Of a stretch of DNA of 64,000 bases, positions 34,470 through 49,872 are shown in pieces. Source of the stretch: Epiperipatus broadwayi. Its lineage: Eukaryota > Onychophora > Udeonychophora > Euonychophora > Peripatidae. Where the stretch lies: the NCBI GenBank assembly GCA_028023455.1, contig JAQFVV010006354.1, positions 1,871,615 to 1,935,614 on the forward strand, read 5' to 3'. The notes under the pieces were generated by a model. It saw only the letters and a list, made by a program, of their open reading frames with translations. It ran no database searches and was not told the DNA's origin. A program made the translations under genes and the position numbers. Position 1 is the stretch's first letter, and each line of letters opens with the position of its first letter.

Positions 34470-35363
34470 GCAGCTGGCAGGAAATACCACGACACACAAT
34501 AGCATGTTTTGCTCTAGCCCATTTTCATATTAAAGTACAATTTAATATTATTTATAATCATATATTTTTATTGAATAGAACTGAAGTGCTTACATATATA
34601 TTAAGAAAACTATTTCATTTTTTTTCCTTTTCCAATTTCCAGAAAATGTAATTCTCGTTATTGTTATTGAAAAGATTTAAAATATTCAAATTTACTCCAA
34701 CAACTTTTAAAACAGGATTTAATTATTTAAGAATTAATCAGTTATTCTTACTTCTTATTTTACTTTTGTTCGTTTGAATTTGATAAACTTTTAGTTACAG
34801 CATTTGACTTTTAAAATGTTTATAATTTAAGTAAAAGAAAAAAAATAAAACTCCATTTTAGCATTCTAAATTTTTAGTTTTAATTGCTGTCTTTTTTTGC
34901 AGGTGCTATAACTATAAAAAGAACAATTTGTAACCTGTCTTTTGTTTTTATACATTTCACATGTGTAGATTTCCAGGAGCGCTGACATCTTTAACTGCCT
35001 ATTGTTTAAATACATTTAGATTTATTATAAATAAAAAAAATTAATAAAATAATAAAATCAATTTTGATTTCACACACATGTACCCACCTAATTAACTTCA
35101 GGTCATCCCAAACTCATTTAACTATTAATTAATATTAAATTTTAATTTTAAATATATATATATATACATTACAGTTTATTTAATCAAATAGTTTTATATA
35201 TATTTTATTTTATAAATATAATAATTTATTGTGTATTATATGTATATAGGTAATGATAATAACAAATAATAATCTTCCCACTATTAATATAAATTCAAAA
35301 TAGATTGGGTTCAATAAATATGCTTGATCTTTTTAGGAATGTGTGCATTGTAAGCTACCCTTT

Positions 35364-35366
<3 letters not shown>
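34468..35366. other. Intergenic, nothing recognised
   Basis: AT-rich spacer. Confidence 0.5.

Positions 35367-35457
<91 letters not shown>
35367..35457. repeat. (TA)n microsatellite, ~90 bp
   Basis: Uninterrupted TA about 35 bp outside the left end of the tandem LTR array. Confidence 0.97.
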
Positions 35458-35459
<2 letters not shown>

Positions 35460-35730
35460 GTAACAAAATGAAAGGAGTTCATTGTAACATAATTAAATGT
35501 GTTCAAATAACTATAGATGTTATTATTATATCTGAGTCCAAAATATATATATAAGAATTATAAACAAATTATTAATAACAAGTATTATAACTCAGGTCTA
35601 AGAAATCACGTGAAGTGAGTACACTAGTAATTCAATAAAATATAACTCAGGTATACAGACAGTAGGTTTTATCCACTTTCATTTCTTGGTTTGATATTAA
35701 GTGCATGTTTTAAACAAATACTAAGTGAAT

Positions 35731-35827
35731 ATGGTCTAGCTGAGGGTGCCACTAGATTATCTGAATCTAGACACGGTTATATCTGATAACCTTTCACATG
35801 TACCAGGTTTGAATCCCTTCTTGGTAC
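35731..35827 (+). repeat. tRNA-like (SINE-type) segment inside the LTR
   Basis: 'TGGTCTAGCTGAGGG' resembles a Pol III A box. 'GGTTTGAATCC' (35806-35816) resembles a B box within a pairable arm (GTACCA...TTGGTAC), and an anticodon-arm-like hairpin CTAGATT/AATCTAG lies between. The B box has decayed to GGTTTATATCC in the other LTR copies (near 42601). The spacing of the boxes is long for a tRNA, so this is at most a degenerate tRNA-derived piece. Confidence 0.3.
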
Positions 35828-36008
35828 TTTATTTCTAATAAAATGGGAGATTTTTCTTTTTGAGCCATATCACTATATGCACTAATATTTAAGTAAAAGT
35901 AAAACATCTATAAACCAAAGTGGAGTATACTAGACATACATCATTTCTCAGATCTTAACATAACAAATGTGTTTCAATATTTTTATAAGTTTACTAGCTC
36001 AGATTATA

Positions 36009-36368
36009 TATAACTAATTTAATTAGTTTCCAACCAGTAACCACCTAAACATTCACAGTAAATATAGCAACCAATATTTCTAACTGCTGTCAAGGCAACC
36101 TTCACACCTTTTAATAGCAAGAATGGAAAGGATAGCAACCAATATTTCTAACTGCTGTCAAGGCAACCTTCACACCTTTTAATAGCAAGAATGGAAAGGA
36201 TTTCCATTCTTGCTATTAAAAGGTGTGAAGGTTGCCTTGACAGCAGTTAGAAATATTGGTTGCTATATTTACTGTGAATGTTTAGGTGGTTACTGGTTGG
36301 AAACTAATTACATCATTATCCCAGATTAGCTTTAGGCACTATTTCATTTATTATTTATAACTAATTTA
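36009..36368. mobile_element. Foldback insertion, only in LTR copy 1
   Basis: A palindromic element absent from the other LTRs. A left arm of ~110 bp begins 'attagtttccaaccagtaac'. A ~66-bp direct duplication of its inner part follows, then the inverted arm ends 'ggttggaaactaat' (36309). About 46 bp of non-palindromic sequence comes next. The whole insert (36022-36355) is flanked by a 13-bp direct repeat 'tataactaattta' (36009-36021, 36356-36368) that occurs once in the uninserted LTRs. No coding capacity. Confidence 0.8.
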
Positions 36369-39152
36369 GGATGGCAATTCACTCATCCTTGCATGAAATA
36401 GATGATGGGATGAAGTGATAATAATACTAAGAAATCACTAAATATTATAAAATCAATATTTATTTATGGCCTTTAAACAGTTAAACAGCTCATTAATTAA
36501 AACATTGATGACGATGATGATGATGATAATAATAACAATAATGACAAGGGTTTCAACTACAGCTCTAGGACTAAGCCTAAACATAAAACTAAATTTTATA
36601 AAGAAATTCATAATTATTGCTTAATTTTAGCATACTTACTTATATCTTAAATAACTAATATTCAATCATTGATGATGATGAATAATCACACTTAACAAAG
36701 ACTACACTTAATGAAATATATATGCCTCGTTTAATAAAACAAACTAATATTTATTACTACACTTCTAACATATACATAAAAATTTCTAGATAAATATGAA
36801 AATTTGTCATGAATAATAATAATAATAATAATAATTGATTATATAACAATCCTCAGATTAATTTTAAGTTCTCCCCCCTTTCCCTTCAAATGTATTTTGT
36901 ATTAAGTTGGACATCACATTGACCATGATTTTTACTCCATGAGAAAAGTATTTCAAGAAAAAAAAATATTATCTGCTCATTAGCACACATACTTTAAAAA
37001 ATTAACATGTAAATAGTAAAAAAAAAATGTTAGTAGAATTGAAAGAGGAAATTTTAGAAAAGAGTTTTAAATCATTATCTCCCCCCCCCGTTCTTCTACC
37101 TCTGAAATGCTATACTTAACTTGAAACAAAATAATATAATATTCTAATACTACTCATTATTTCACATTCACTCGCAATTATACACATATAAAATATCATT
37201 ATGTATGTGCATGTTTTATCCCATAATAACAAAATATTATTTAAAACCAAAATAATAATAATATATTAGTTAAAACTAAAATCATAATACCATAAAAAAA
37301 TTGTTTTACACATTAATATTTTTCATAACTGTAAAATTAATAAACAAATAATTTTCATACATTCAAGATCATTTATGAAGCTCAAAGTTATTATTAGTAA
37401 GACATTCTTGTTTTTAATCGATCTGAATAGTCTTTAAAAGTTCTTTAAATAAAATAAACCACTTTATTGCTAAAATGTTTATTAAAACTGATATCATAAA
37501 GAATAGAGATATAAAAGTCATATTACCGATCTTTTGTTTGTGGCGAATTTCCTAGGGTTCAAACTTGTCTTGTATAATGTATATATTTCTGCAGCTACCA
37601 TTTCCGTTTTGCATGGGAACAATCTCTTTCTTGAGGTGTATAACTATTTGATGATGATGACTCTATTGAGGTTATTTGCTTTAGTGGATAATTTGGAAAT
37701 CATTATATTAATTTTTCTTCTCTTGCAGTCAAGCATGATACTTAGTGGATGAAATACAGTGGTTGTTTTCACATTTATAAATTTTCTTGAGTTTAAAATC
37801 AGTTGCTTTAACAATTAATTGGAGTTGATGATTAATATTTATCAGTAGATTAATTCATCTTCTTTGAATGCAGGTGAATGCTTTCTTCCTTCTATTAAAA
37901 ACATCTTATTTCTCTGGTCAGTTGAAAGGTGTAGAATATTATTTTAGACACAACATCTTTTCTTTCTTATGTGATGTGCAGCTTCACCCAGATGGTCAGC
38001 AAAAAATGGGACATACATGTAATTTTTCTAGCCAGCCATTTTTTATATTTCCAACATTCAATTTGATAGTTTAATAATCTGAATCATAAACACACAAAAA
38101 ATAATAATTCCAGACACTTTTTATATCCAATTTTTAGCTAACTTAACCAATCAGAGATAGCATCACTTGCTATTTTTGGACAAATTTGTTTTAATTAGAT
38201 CTCTAATTTATTTTCAACTAAATTATTTTTCAACTGAAATGTTTAATCCTTTTTCCAGACACTTTTGTTTAAAAAAAAATAGACTTAATTTTTATTTTTT
38301 TTATTTTCTCTTTTTTTTAGGCAACATTTCAAATTTTTGAGCTTCCTTCTTTAGATCTTAAGATAAGACAATTTCAAAATTAGAGCTCTCACCCATTATA
38401 AGCTCCCAAAGTGAAAAACAATTATTTACAAAAAAAAAAATGCTACAAAGATCGATATCTGATTAAACAGATTTCCTCTTTTAACAAAAAATTGTACAAA
38501 AAAAATAATTTGACAGATTTAATCCTTCCTTTTCTTTCAATATTTAGTAAATGTAAATTTCTGTATGTAATGTACACACATATTTCATTCTTTCAAATCA
38601 TTCATAAACTAACATTAAATAATATAATTGCTAGCTTAGTAATTATAACCCTATTATTTAATTAAATCTGTAACTTTTAAATCCCAATTACAATTAAAGA
38701 AAAGCAAAATAGAAGCATAGAACAAGACATTAAAATTAATCAATCATAGGTTAGTTTTAAAGAAAGTTAAAATGTTGAATATTTGAAATATAAAACAATT
38801 AAATAGCTTACACATACATTGCCTATACGTATGCATTATAAAAAAAAAAAAATTCGCACTCAATTATTTATATTTGTACATTATAACTTTGCTTTTTAAC
38901 AGAAAATTTAAATATTAAATAGTTTAAATGTGTGTATTACCTTTCTATCAACACACAAACAAATAAAGCATATAATTGTTGACCCACTCTCTTTCTATCT
39001 AAAGCTTTTAGAACTGGACCTTGTAGGGTTTGAACTTGTATGCCCTACAGCTTCATTTATCGTTATATAAAAATGTGATGATGATTTTTGGTTTACCTTT
39101 TCTACATGCACATTACTATAAATTTAGCTAGTGACTAAATTGTAATGGCACA

Positions 39153-39167
39153 ACTTTCTCCCCCTTC
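39153..39167 (-). promoter_or_regulatory. Polypurine tract, array copy 1
   Basis: Minus strand 'gaagggggagaaagt' immediately before the LTR start TGTGCC. The same sequence occurs at 45691-45705 and 52193-52207. Confidence 0.6.
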
Positions 39168-39317
39168 GGATAAAATCATCAGCACTTTTGTTTTAACTAT
39201 ATTTAAAAAAAAATACTAACTAATAAATACACTAATAATAATAAACATACTACTAATCAAAAAAAAATTTTATACCTACTGGTAAATATATTTTTCATTA
39301 GAAAACCCAAAAGTAAT

Positions 39318-40918
39318 TTATTTGGAGATCTTTTCCTTTGTACAAAGCATATTGTAGTCTGCATAAAATTGCACATGTACATCCAGTCCATTTCTAATAT
39401 TTCCATTTTTCTTCTTGACTGGATATTTATAAAACATATCCGGAGGATTTATTTTATATAACCTCCTCTTACAAACTCCATTTAGAAATATGGACTCTTG
39501 GTACCCTATGTAATATGCCTTGAAGTTTTTCAGAGAGATTGACTCTCTATACCATACATACTTTATTTTTAAACTTTCCAGAAAGATTGACTCCCTGTAC
39601 CATATATAATTCATCCTTAAATCTTCCAGAGAGGGTGATTCTCTGGGCCACATATAATTTATTTTTAAATTTTCTAGAAAGGTTGACTCTTTGTACCATA
39701 TATAAGGCACATTTAAATTTTCCAGAGCATTTAAATTTTTCAGAGAGATAGATTCTCTGTACCATATATAATTCATCCTTAAATCTTCCAGAGAGGTTGA
39801 TTCTCTGGGACACATATAATTTATTTTTAAATTTTCTAGAAAGGTTGACTCTTTGTACCATATATAAGGCACATTTAACTTTTCCAGAGCATTTAAATTT
39901 TTCAGAGAGATAGATTCTCTGTCCCATATATAATGGACATTTAAACTCTTCAGAGAGATTGACTCTCTGTGCCATGTATAATTTATTTTTAAACTCTCTA
40001 AAAAGATTGACTCTTTGTACCATACATAAGGTATGTCCAATCTATTTAAGAAGACAGATTTTTGAAACCACACATGCTGGTTTGTTACTAGATTGAAAAC
40101 TACAAACTTTTGAAACTTTTGCTCTCTTTCTAAAATAACTGGTTTCATCTTCCTTATTGCCTCTCTTAAATCAATCATCTTATTGGATGCATGAAGTTTT
40201 TCCTCCAACTCTCGTTTCCTTCTTTTCACTTCATGATCTATCCCAATCTGCTCTCTGTCCATCACCTCATGTATTCTTTTTACTGAGAGATTAGATTTTA
40301 TGGCTACTATTGGCCTTTCCATTTCTTGTGATCTACTCTCCTCTATCAGTATATTAGCTGATTTACGTATTTCTTCCTCTAATCTCTCGCTCCTTTCTCT
40401 ATTATCGGTAGTCTGACAATCTAGCTTATCTTTTAACACTAGTGATCTTTGACTACCTTCTATTATGCTCTCTATGGATTGACATATCCTTTGTCCTAGA
40501 CTTTCCATACTTTTCTTACTCTCTTCTCTTAGACTTTCTATATTTTTCTCCATCTTTTGTTCTAGATTTACCATACTTTTATTATTTTCTCTGTCTTTTG
40601 TTCTAGATTTATCATACTTTGCTTACTCTCCTCTCTCATACTTCTGAGCATCTGCATTATCATGTCCATGTCTGATGGTGCTATCTTTTCTATCTGAACC
40701 GGGCCCAATTCTGGCTCCTCATCTACCATTTCTATACTTGAGGCCTTATTATTGCTACTGACTTTAGAGGCATTTCCCTCTATTTCCTCTTTTTCTTGAG
40801 CTTTTTTAAAGGCAATTTCCTTATCCTCTTTTTCAGTATGAAAATGATCACTGATTCCTGGTATTGGGGCACCTTCCTCTTTCATAACCTCTTCCATACT
40901 ATAATTTAGTTCACTCAT
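39318..40918 (-). pseudogene. Coiled-coil/YxWYRES-repeat protein, copy 1 (frameshifted)
   Basis: Same protein as 45855-47456 but split by a one-base difference in the T-rich stretch near 40577-40592, giving frames of 116 and 418 codons. The start 'MSELNYSMEEV' and the terminal 'CTKEKISK' are both kept. Residue differences from copy 2 are few. The break lies in the coiled-coil part. Confidence 0.8.
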
Positions 40919-42224
40919 GTTATAAAACTATATATATCCCATCTGTACTTCCCTGACCATCAAAATCCACACATCTTCTCACTGTCTGACACCTATTCTG
41001 ACCAACTGACTGATTTGATTTTCACCTTATTATGCCTTACAAATACAACAAAAAAAATTTTAATATCCTTATTTAATGAACTACACAACAATAATCTATA
41101 TAGTGCATGTCTGTCTGTAATAGCCCAAATTATACATTCATCCATTCTCCCAGAAATCTGACAGATATTGACAGTCCACAGAATGACTAGCAGTTCACAA
41201 TCCTGAGATAAATAAAAGAATTTATTCACAGCACTATAATCACACAATGCATCACGAGCACTCAGAAAATCATCCCAATTCGATCACTATTAACTACCAC
41301 AACCCTTGATTGAATGAAGCAAACTCTGTTGCAATAAAAGATGTATTTTAAGTCTTAGGGGCTAAAGTAGATAAACAATGCCTTGCTCTCTCTCTTGGAG
41401 TCTTATGTGGCAAGTATCAAGGAATGCCCTGCTTATTATAGATTACTGAAAACTAAGCCTTACTCTCTATATTGGAGACTTATAGGCTGACATCATGGCA
41501 GAACTACTGTTAACTGTTTCATGATAACATAAGAATAACATATAAACTTGATTGGAAAACTATGCCGTGCTCTCTCTCTTGGAGACTTATAGGCTGGTAT
41601 CATGGCAGGTCTGCTGTTAACTGCTTCATGATAAAATAAAGATAACATATAAATTGGGTTGGAGCAGTGAATGGGTTTGATCATTCATAAGTTACATGAA
41701 ATACACAGCATTCTCAAGGCAATGACAAAACTCTCCACTCATCATCAAAACTGCAATCTAACCAACCAAACTCCAATGATCAACCATCCAATCAAACCTC
41801 TAAAATCATAGACTTTTTACAAAATGAACTCCCCAAACACACATGAGACTACTATTCCATAATTTATCACTATTACTATACCTATCCTATCTGGCAATAA
41901 ATTATTTTAATGTTCCACAAAAAAAAAATCTATTATTTATTTCACCTTTGTCTTAAGTTGTGATATTCATCTCTATTTTCAAAATTGATAAAAAAAAACA
42001 AGCTGTTTTATCGCTGTACCCATTTTATCATCATCAATGAAAAATTAAATCATATTAAACATCATAATCTAAAATAAGACTGTTTGGCCAAGAAAATTTT
42101 GTAAAACAAAAAAAAAATTTTTACTGAAAAAAAAAATTTTACTAAAAAAAAATTTCTCTATTTTTAACCACACATCTCCCATCATTCTATAGACTCTCTT
42201 TTTCAGGTATATGGCAAAATATCA

Positions 42225-42243
42225 GGCCCCAGTTGGGTGTCCA
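42225..42243 (-). promoter_or_regulatory. Putative primer-binding site, array copy 1
   Basis: Minus strand TGGACACCCAACTGGGGCC one base after the LTR end GTTACA. The same site is at 48743-48761, and a version with a 2-base insertion is at 55237-55257. The matching tRNA was not identified. Confidence 0.5.
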
Positions 42244-42244
42244 T

Positions 42245-45690
<3,446 letters not shown>

Positions 45691-48600
45691 ACTTTCTCCC
45701 CCTTCGGATAAAATCATCAGCACTTTTGTTTTAACTATGTTTAAAAAAAATACTAACTAATAAATACACTAATAATAATAAACATACTAATAATCAAAAA
45801 AAAATTTTATAACTACTGGTAAATATATTTTTCATTAGAAAACCCAAAAGTAATTTATTTGGAGATCTTTTCCTTTGTACAAAGCATATTGTAGTCTGCA
45901 TAAAATTGCACATGTACATCCAGTCCATTTCTAATATTTCCATTTTTCTTCTTGACTGGATATTTATAAAACATATCCGGAGGATTTATTTTATATAACC
46001 TCCTCTTACAAACTCCATTTAGAAATATGGCCTCTTGGTACCCTATGTAATATGCCTTGAAGTTTTTCAGAGAGATTGACTCTCTATACCATACATACTT
46101 TATTTTTAAACTTTCCAGAAAGATTGACTCCCTGTACCATATATAATTCATCCTTAAATCTTCCAGAGAGGGTGATTCTCTGGGCCACATATAATTTATT
46201 TTTAAATTTTCTAGAAAGGTTGACTCTTTGTACCATATATAAGGCACATTTAAATTTTCCAGAGCATTTAAATTTTTCAGAGAGATAGATTCTCTGTACC
46301 ATATATAATTCATCCTTAAATCTTCCAGAGAGGTTGATTCTCTGGGCCACGTATAATTTATTTTTAAATTTTCTAGAAAGGTTGACTCTTTGTACCATAT
46401 ATAAGGGACATTTAACTTTTCCAGAGCATTTACATTTTTCAGAGAGATAGATTCTCTGTCCCATATATAATGGACATTTAAACTCTTCAGAGAGATTGAC
46501 TCTCTGTGCCATGTATAATTTATTTTTAAACTCTCTAAAAAGATTGACTCTCTGTACCATATATAAGGTATGTCCAATCTATTTAAGAAGACAGATTTTT
46601 GAAACCACACATGCTGGTTTGTTACTAGATTGACAACTACAGACTTTAGAAACTTTTGCTCTCTTTCTAAAATAACTGGTTTCATCTTCCTTATTGCCCC
46701 TCTTAAATCAATCATCTTATTGGATGCATGAAGTTTTTCCTCCAACTCTCGTTTCCTTTTTTTCACTTCATGATCTATCCCAATCTGCTCTCTGTCCATC
46801 ACCTCATGTATTCTTTTTACTGAGAGATTAGATTTTATGGCTACTATTGGCCTTTCCTTTTCTTGTGATCTACTCTCCTCTATCAGTATATTAGCTGATT
46901 TACCTATTTCTTCCTCTAATCTCTCGCTCCTTTCTCTATTATCGGTAGTCTGACAATCTAGCTTATCTTTTAACACTAGTGATCTTTGACTACCTTCTAT
47001 TATGCTCTCTATGGATTGACATATCCTTTGTCCTAGACTTTCCATACTTTTCTTACTCTCTTCTCTTAGACTTTCTATATTTTTCTCCATCTTTTGTTCT
47101 AGATTTACCATACTTTTATTATTTTTTTCTGTCTTTTGTTCTAGATTTATCATACTTTGCTTACTCTCCTCTCTCATACTTCTGAGCATCTGCATTATCA
47201 TGTCCATGTCTGATGGTGCTATCTTTTCTATCTGAGCCGGGCCCACTTCTGGCTCCTCATCTACCATTTCTATACTTGAGGCCTTATTATTGCTACTGAC
47301 TTTAGAGGCATTTCCCTCTATTTCCTCTTTTTCTTGAGCTTTTTTAAAGGCAATTTCCCTATCCTCTTCTTCATTATGAAAATGATCACTGATTCCTGCT
47401 ATTGGGGCACCTTCCTCTTTCATAACCTCTTCCATACTATAATTTAGTTCACTCATGTTATAAAACTATATATATCCCATCTGTACTTCCCTGACCATCA
47501 AAATCCACACATCTTCTCACTGTCTGACACCTATTCTGACCAACTGACTGATTTGATTTTCACCTTATTATGCCTTACAAATACAACAAAAAAAATTTTA
47601 ATATCCTTATTTAATGAACTACACAACAATAATCTATATAGTGCATGTCTGTCTGTAATAGCCCAAATTATACATTCATCCATTCTCCCAGAAATCTGAC
47701 AGATATTGACAGTCCACAGAATGACTAGCAGTTCACAATCCTGAGATAAATAAAAGAATTCATTCACAGCACTATAATCACACAATGCATCACGAGCACT
47801 CAGAAAATCATCCCAATTCAATCACTATTAACTACCACCACCCTTGATTGAATGAAGCAAACTCTGTTGCAATAAAAGATGTATTTTAAGTCTTAGGGGC
47901 TAAAGTAGATAAACAATGCCTTGCTCTCTCTCTTGGAGTCTTATGTGGCAAGTATCAAGAAATGCCCTGCTTATTATAGATTACTGAAAACTAAGCCTTG
48001 CTCTCTAGATCGGAAGACTTATAGGCTGACATCATGGCAGAACTACTGTTAACTGTTTCATGATAACATAAGAATAACATATAAACTTGATTGGAAAACT
48101 ATGCCGTGCTCTCTCTCTTGGAGACTTATAGGCTGGTATCATGGCAGGTCTGCTGTTAACTGCTTCATGATAAAATAAAGATAACATATAAATTGGGTTG
48201 GAGCAGTGAATGGGTTTGATCATTCATAAGTTACATGAAATACACAGCATTCTCAAGGCAATGACAAAACTCTCCACTCATCATCAAAACTGCAATCTAA
48301 CCAACCAAACTCCAATGATCAACCATCCAATCAAACCTCTAAAATCATAGACTTTTTACAAAATGAACTCCCCAAACACACATGAGACTACTATTCCATA
48401 ATTTATCACTATTACTATGCCTATCCTATCTGGCAATAAATTATTTTAATGTTCCACAAAAAAAAAATCTATTATTTATTTCACCTTTGTCTTAAGTTGT
48501 GATATTCATCTCTATTTTCAAAATTGATAAAAAAAAACAAGCTGTTTTATCGCTGTACCCATTTTATCATCATCAATGAAAAATTAAATCATATTAAACA

Positions 48601-48762
48601 TCATAATCTAAAATAAGACTGTTTGGCCAAGAAAATTTTGTAAAACAAAAAAAAAATTTACTAAAAAAAATTTCTCTATTTTTAACCACACATCTCCTAT
48701 CATTCTATAGACTCTCTTTTTCAGATATATGGCAAAATCTCAGGCCCCAGTTGGGTGTCCAT
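45691..48762 (-). other. Internal region 2 of the tandem array
   Basis: 3072 bp with PPT 45691-45705, the intact ORF 45855-47456, a ~1.3-kb leader with the ~107-bp repeats, and PBS 48743-48761. Confidence 0.72.
45855..47456 (-). CDS. Gag-like coiled-coil protein with 16-residue YxWYRES repeats (intact)
   Basis: 533 codons from ATG 47456 to the stop at 45855. Residues ~1-80 are acidic and Ser/Lys-rich. Residues ~83-280 are heptad-like with repeated 'SMxNLEQKxEK' and 'LREESKKSMESL', a long coiled coil. Residues ~282-475 are about 12 copies of a 16-residue unit of the form N-x-x-Y-x-W-Y-R-E-S-x-S-L-K-x-L (48 bp in DNA), with two six-residue partial units 'NALE(K/N)L'. The tail carries 'PVKKKNGNIRNGLDVHVQF'. 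No zinc knuckle, protease or membrane segment. Its place between PBS and PPT and the coil pattern suggest a gag-like role. This is inference, and no known family was recognised. Confidence 0.7.
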   Translation of the reverse strand: MSELNYSMEEVMKEEGAPIAGISDHFHNEEEDREIAFKKAQEKEEIEGNASKVSSNNKASSIEMVDEEPEVGPAQIEKIAPSDMDMIMQMLRSMREESKQSMINLEQKTEKNNKSMVNLEQKMEKNIESLREESKKSMESLGQRICQSIESIIEGSQRSLVLKDKLDCQTTDNRERSERLEEEIGKSANILIEESRSQEKERPIVAIKSNLSVKRIHEVMDREQIGIDHEVKKRKRELEEKLHASNKMIDLRGAIRKMKPVILEREQKFLKSVVVNLVTNQHVWFQKSVFLNRLDIPYIWYRESIFLESLKINYTWHRESISLKSLNVHYIWDRESISLKNVNALEKLNVPYIWYKESTFLENLKINYTWPRESTSLEDLRMNYIWYRESISLKNLNALENLNVPYIWYKESTFLENLKINYMWPRESPSLEDLRMNYIWYRESIFLESLKIKYVWYRESISLKNFKAYYIGYQEAIFLNGVCKRRLYKINPPDMFYKYPVKKKNGNIRNGLDVHVQFYADYNMLCTKEKISK

Positions 48763-49774
48763 TGTAACATAATTAAAGATTGTTCAAAAGATATTACCAT
48801 ACATGAGTAGTCCATAGAATAGATCATAATATTTTTCAATATACAAACATCCATAATTATAAGCAAATTATTAATAAGTATTATTAATAACAAGTATTAT
48901 AACTCAGGTCTCTGAAATCACGTGAAGTGAGTACACTAGTAATTCAATAAAATATAACTCAGGTATACAGACAGTAGGTTTTATCCACTTTCATTTCTTG
49001 GTTTGATATTAAGTGCATGTTTTAAACAAATACTAAGTGAATATGGTCTAGCAGAGGGTGCCACTAGATTATCTGAATCTAGACATGGTTATATCTGATA
49101 ACCTTTCACATGTACCGGGTTTATATCCCTTCTTGGTACTTTATTTCTAATAAAATGGGAGATTTTGCTTTTTGAGCCATATCACTATATGCACTAATAT
49201 TTAGGTAAAAGTAAAACATCTATAAACCAAAGTGGAGTATACTAGACATAAATCATTTCTCAGATCTTAACATAACAAATGTGTTTTAATATTTTTATAA
49301 GTTTACTAGCTCAGATTATATATAACTAATTTAGGATGGCAATTCACTCATCCTTGCATGAAATAGATGACGGGATGTGGTGATAATAATACTAAGAAAT
49401 CACTAAATATTATAAAATCAATATTTATTTATGGCCTTTAAACAGTTAAACAGCTCATTAATTAAAACGTTGATGACGATGATGATGATGATAATAATAA
49501 CAATAATGACAAGGGTTTCAACTACAGCTCTAGGACTAAGCCTAAACATAAAACTAAATTTTATAAAGAAATTCATAATTATTGCTTAATTTTAGCATAC
49601 TTACTTATATCTTAAATAACTAATATTCAACCATTGATGATGATGAATAATCACACTTAACAAAGACTACACTTAATGAAATATATACGCCTCGTTTAAT
49701 AAAACAAACTAATATTTATTACTCTACTTCTAACATATACATAAAAATTTCTAAATAAATATGAAAATTTGACA

Positions 49775-49872
<98 letters not shown>

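Larger units (their letters stand above)
35493..39152 (-). repeat. LTR copy 1 of the tandem array
   Basis: 3660 bp. Longer than its sisters mainly because of a 334-bp foldback insertion (36022-36355) and shorter in its AAT tract (8 triplets, 36812-36835). Diverged at its first 100 bp relative to copies 2-4. Small plus-strand ORFs (37534-37752, 37868-38074, 38411-38665) recur in the sister LTRs but show no domain. Confidence 0.75.
39153..42244 (-). other. Internal region 1 of the tandem array
   Basis: From PBS (42225-42243) down to the polypurine tract (39153-39167). Holds the broken ORF 39318-40918. The 5' leader contains about two copies of a ~107-bp repeat (near 41457-41670, 'ggagacttataggctg'). 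Confidence 0.7.

Noticed and set aside
34246-34533. Poly-Ile-Tyr ORFs on both strands
   Set aside because: Created by the (TA)n tract. The same applies to 19003-19233.
39030-39055. B-box-like 'GTTCAAACCC' on the minus strand near the LTR end
   Set aside because: No matching A box or cloverleaf was found around it, so a tRNA call is not supported.
46084-46560. 158-aa ORF in a second frame of the YxWYRES repeat (also at 39547-40023 and 52699-53064)
   Set aside because: A 48-bp repeat lacking stops stays open in more than one frame. Only the long frame runs beyond the repeat and has a coiled-coil N-terminus.
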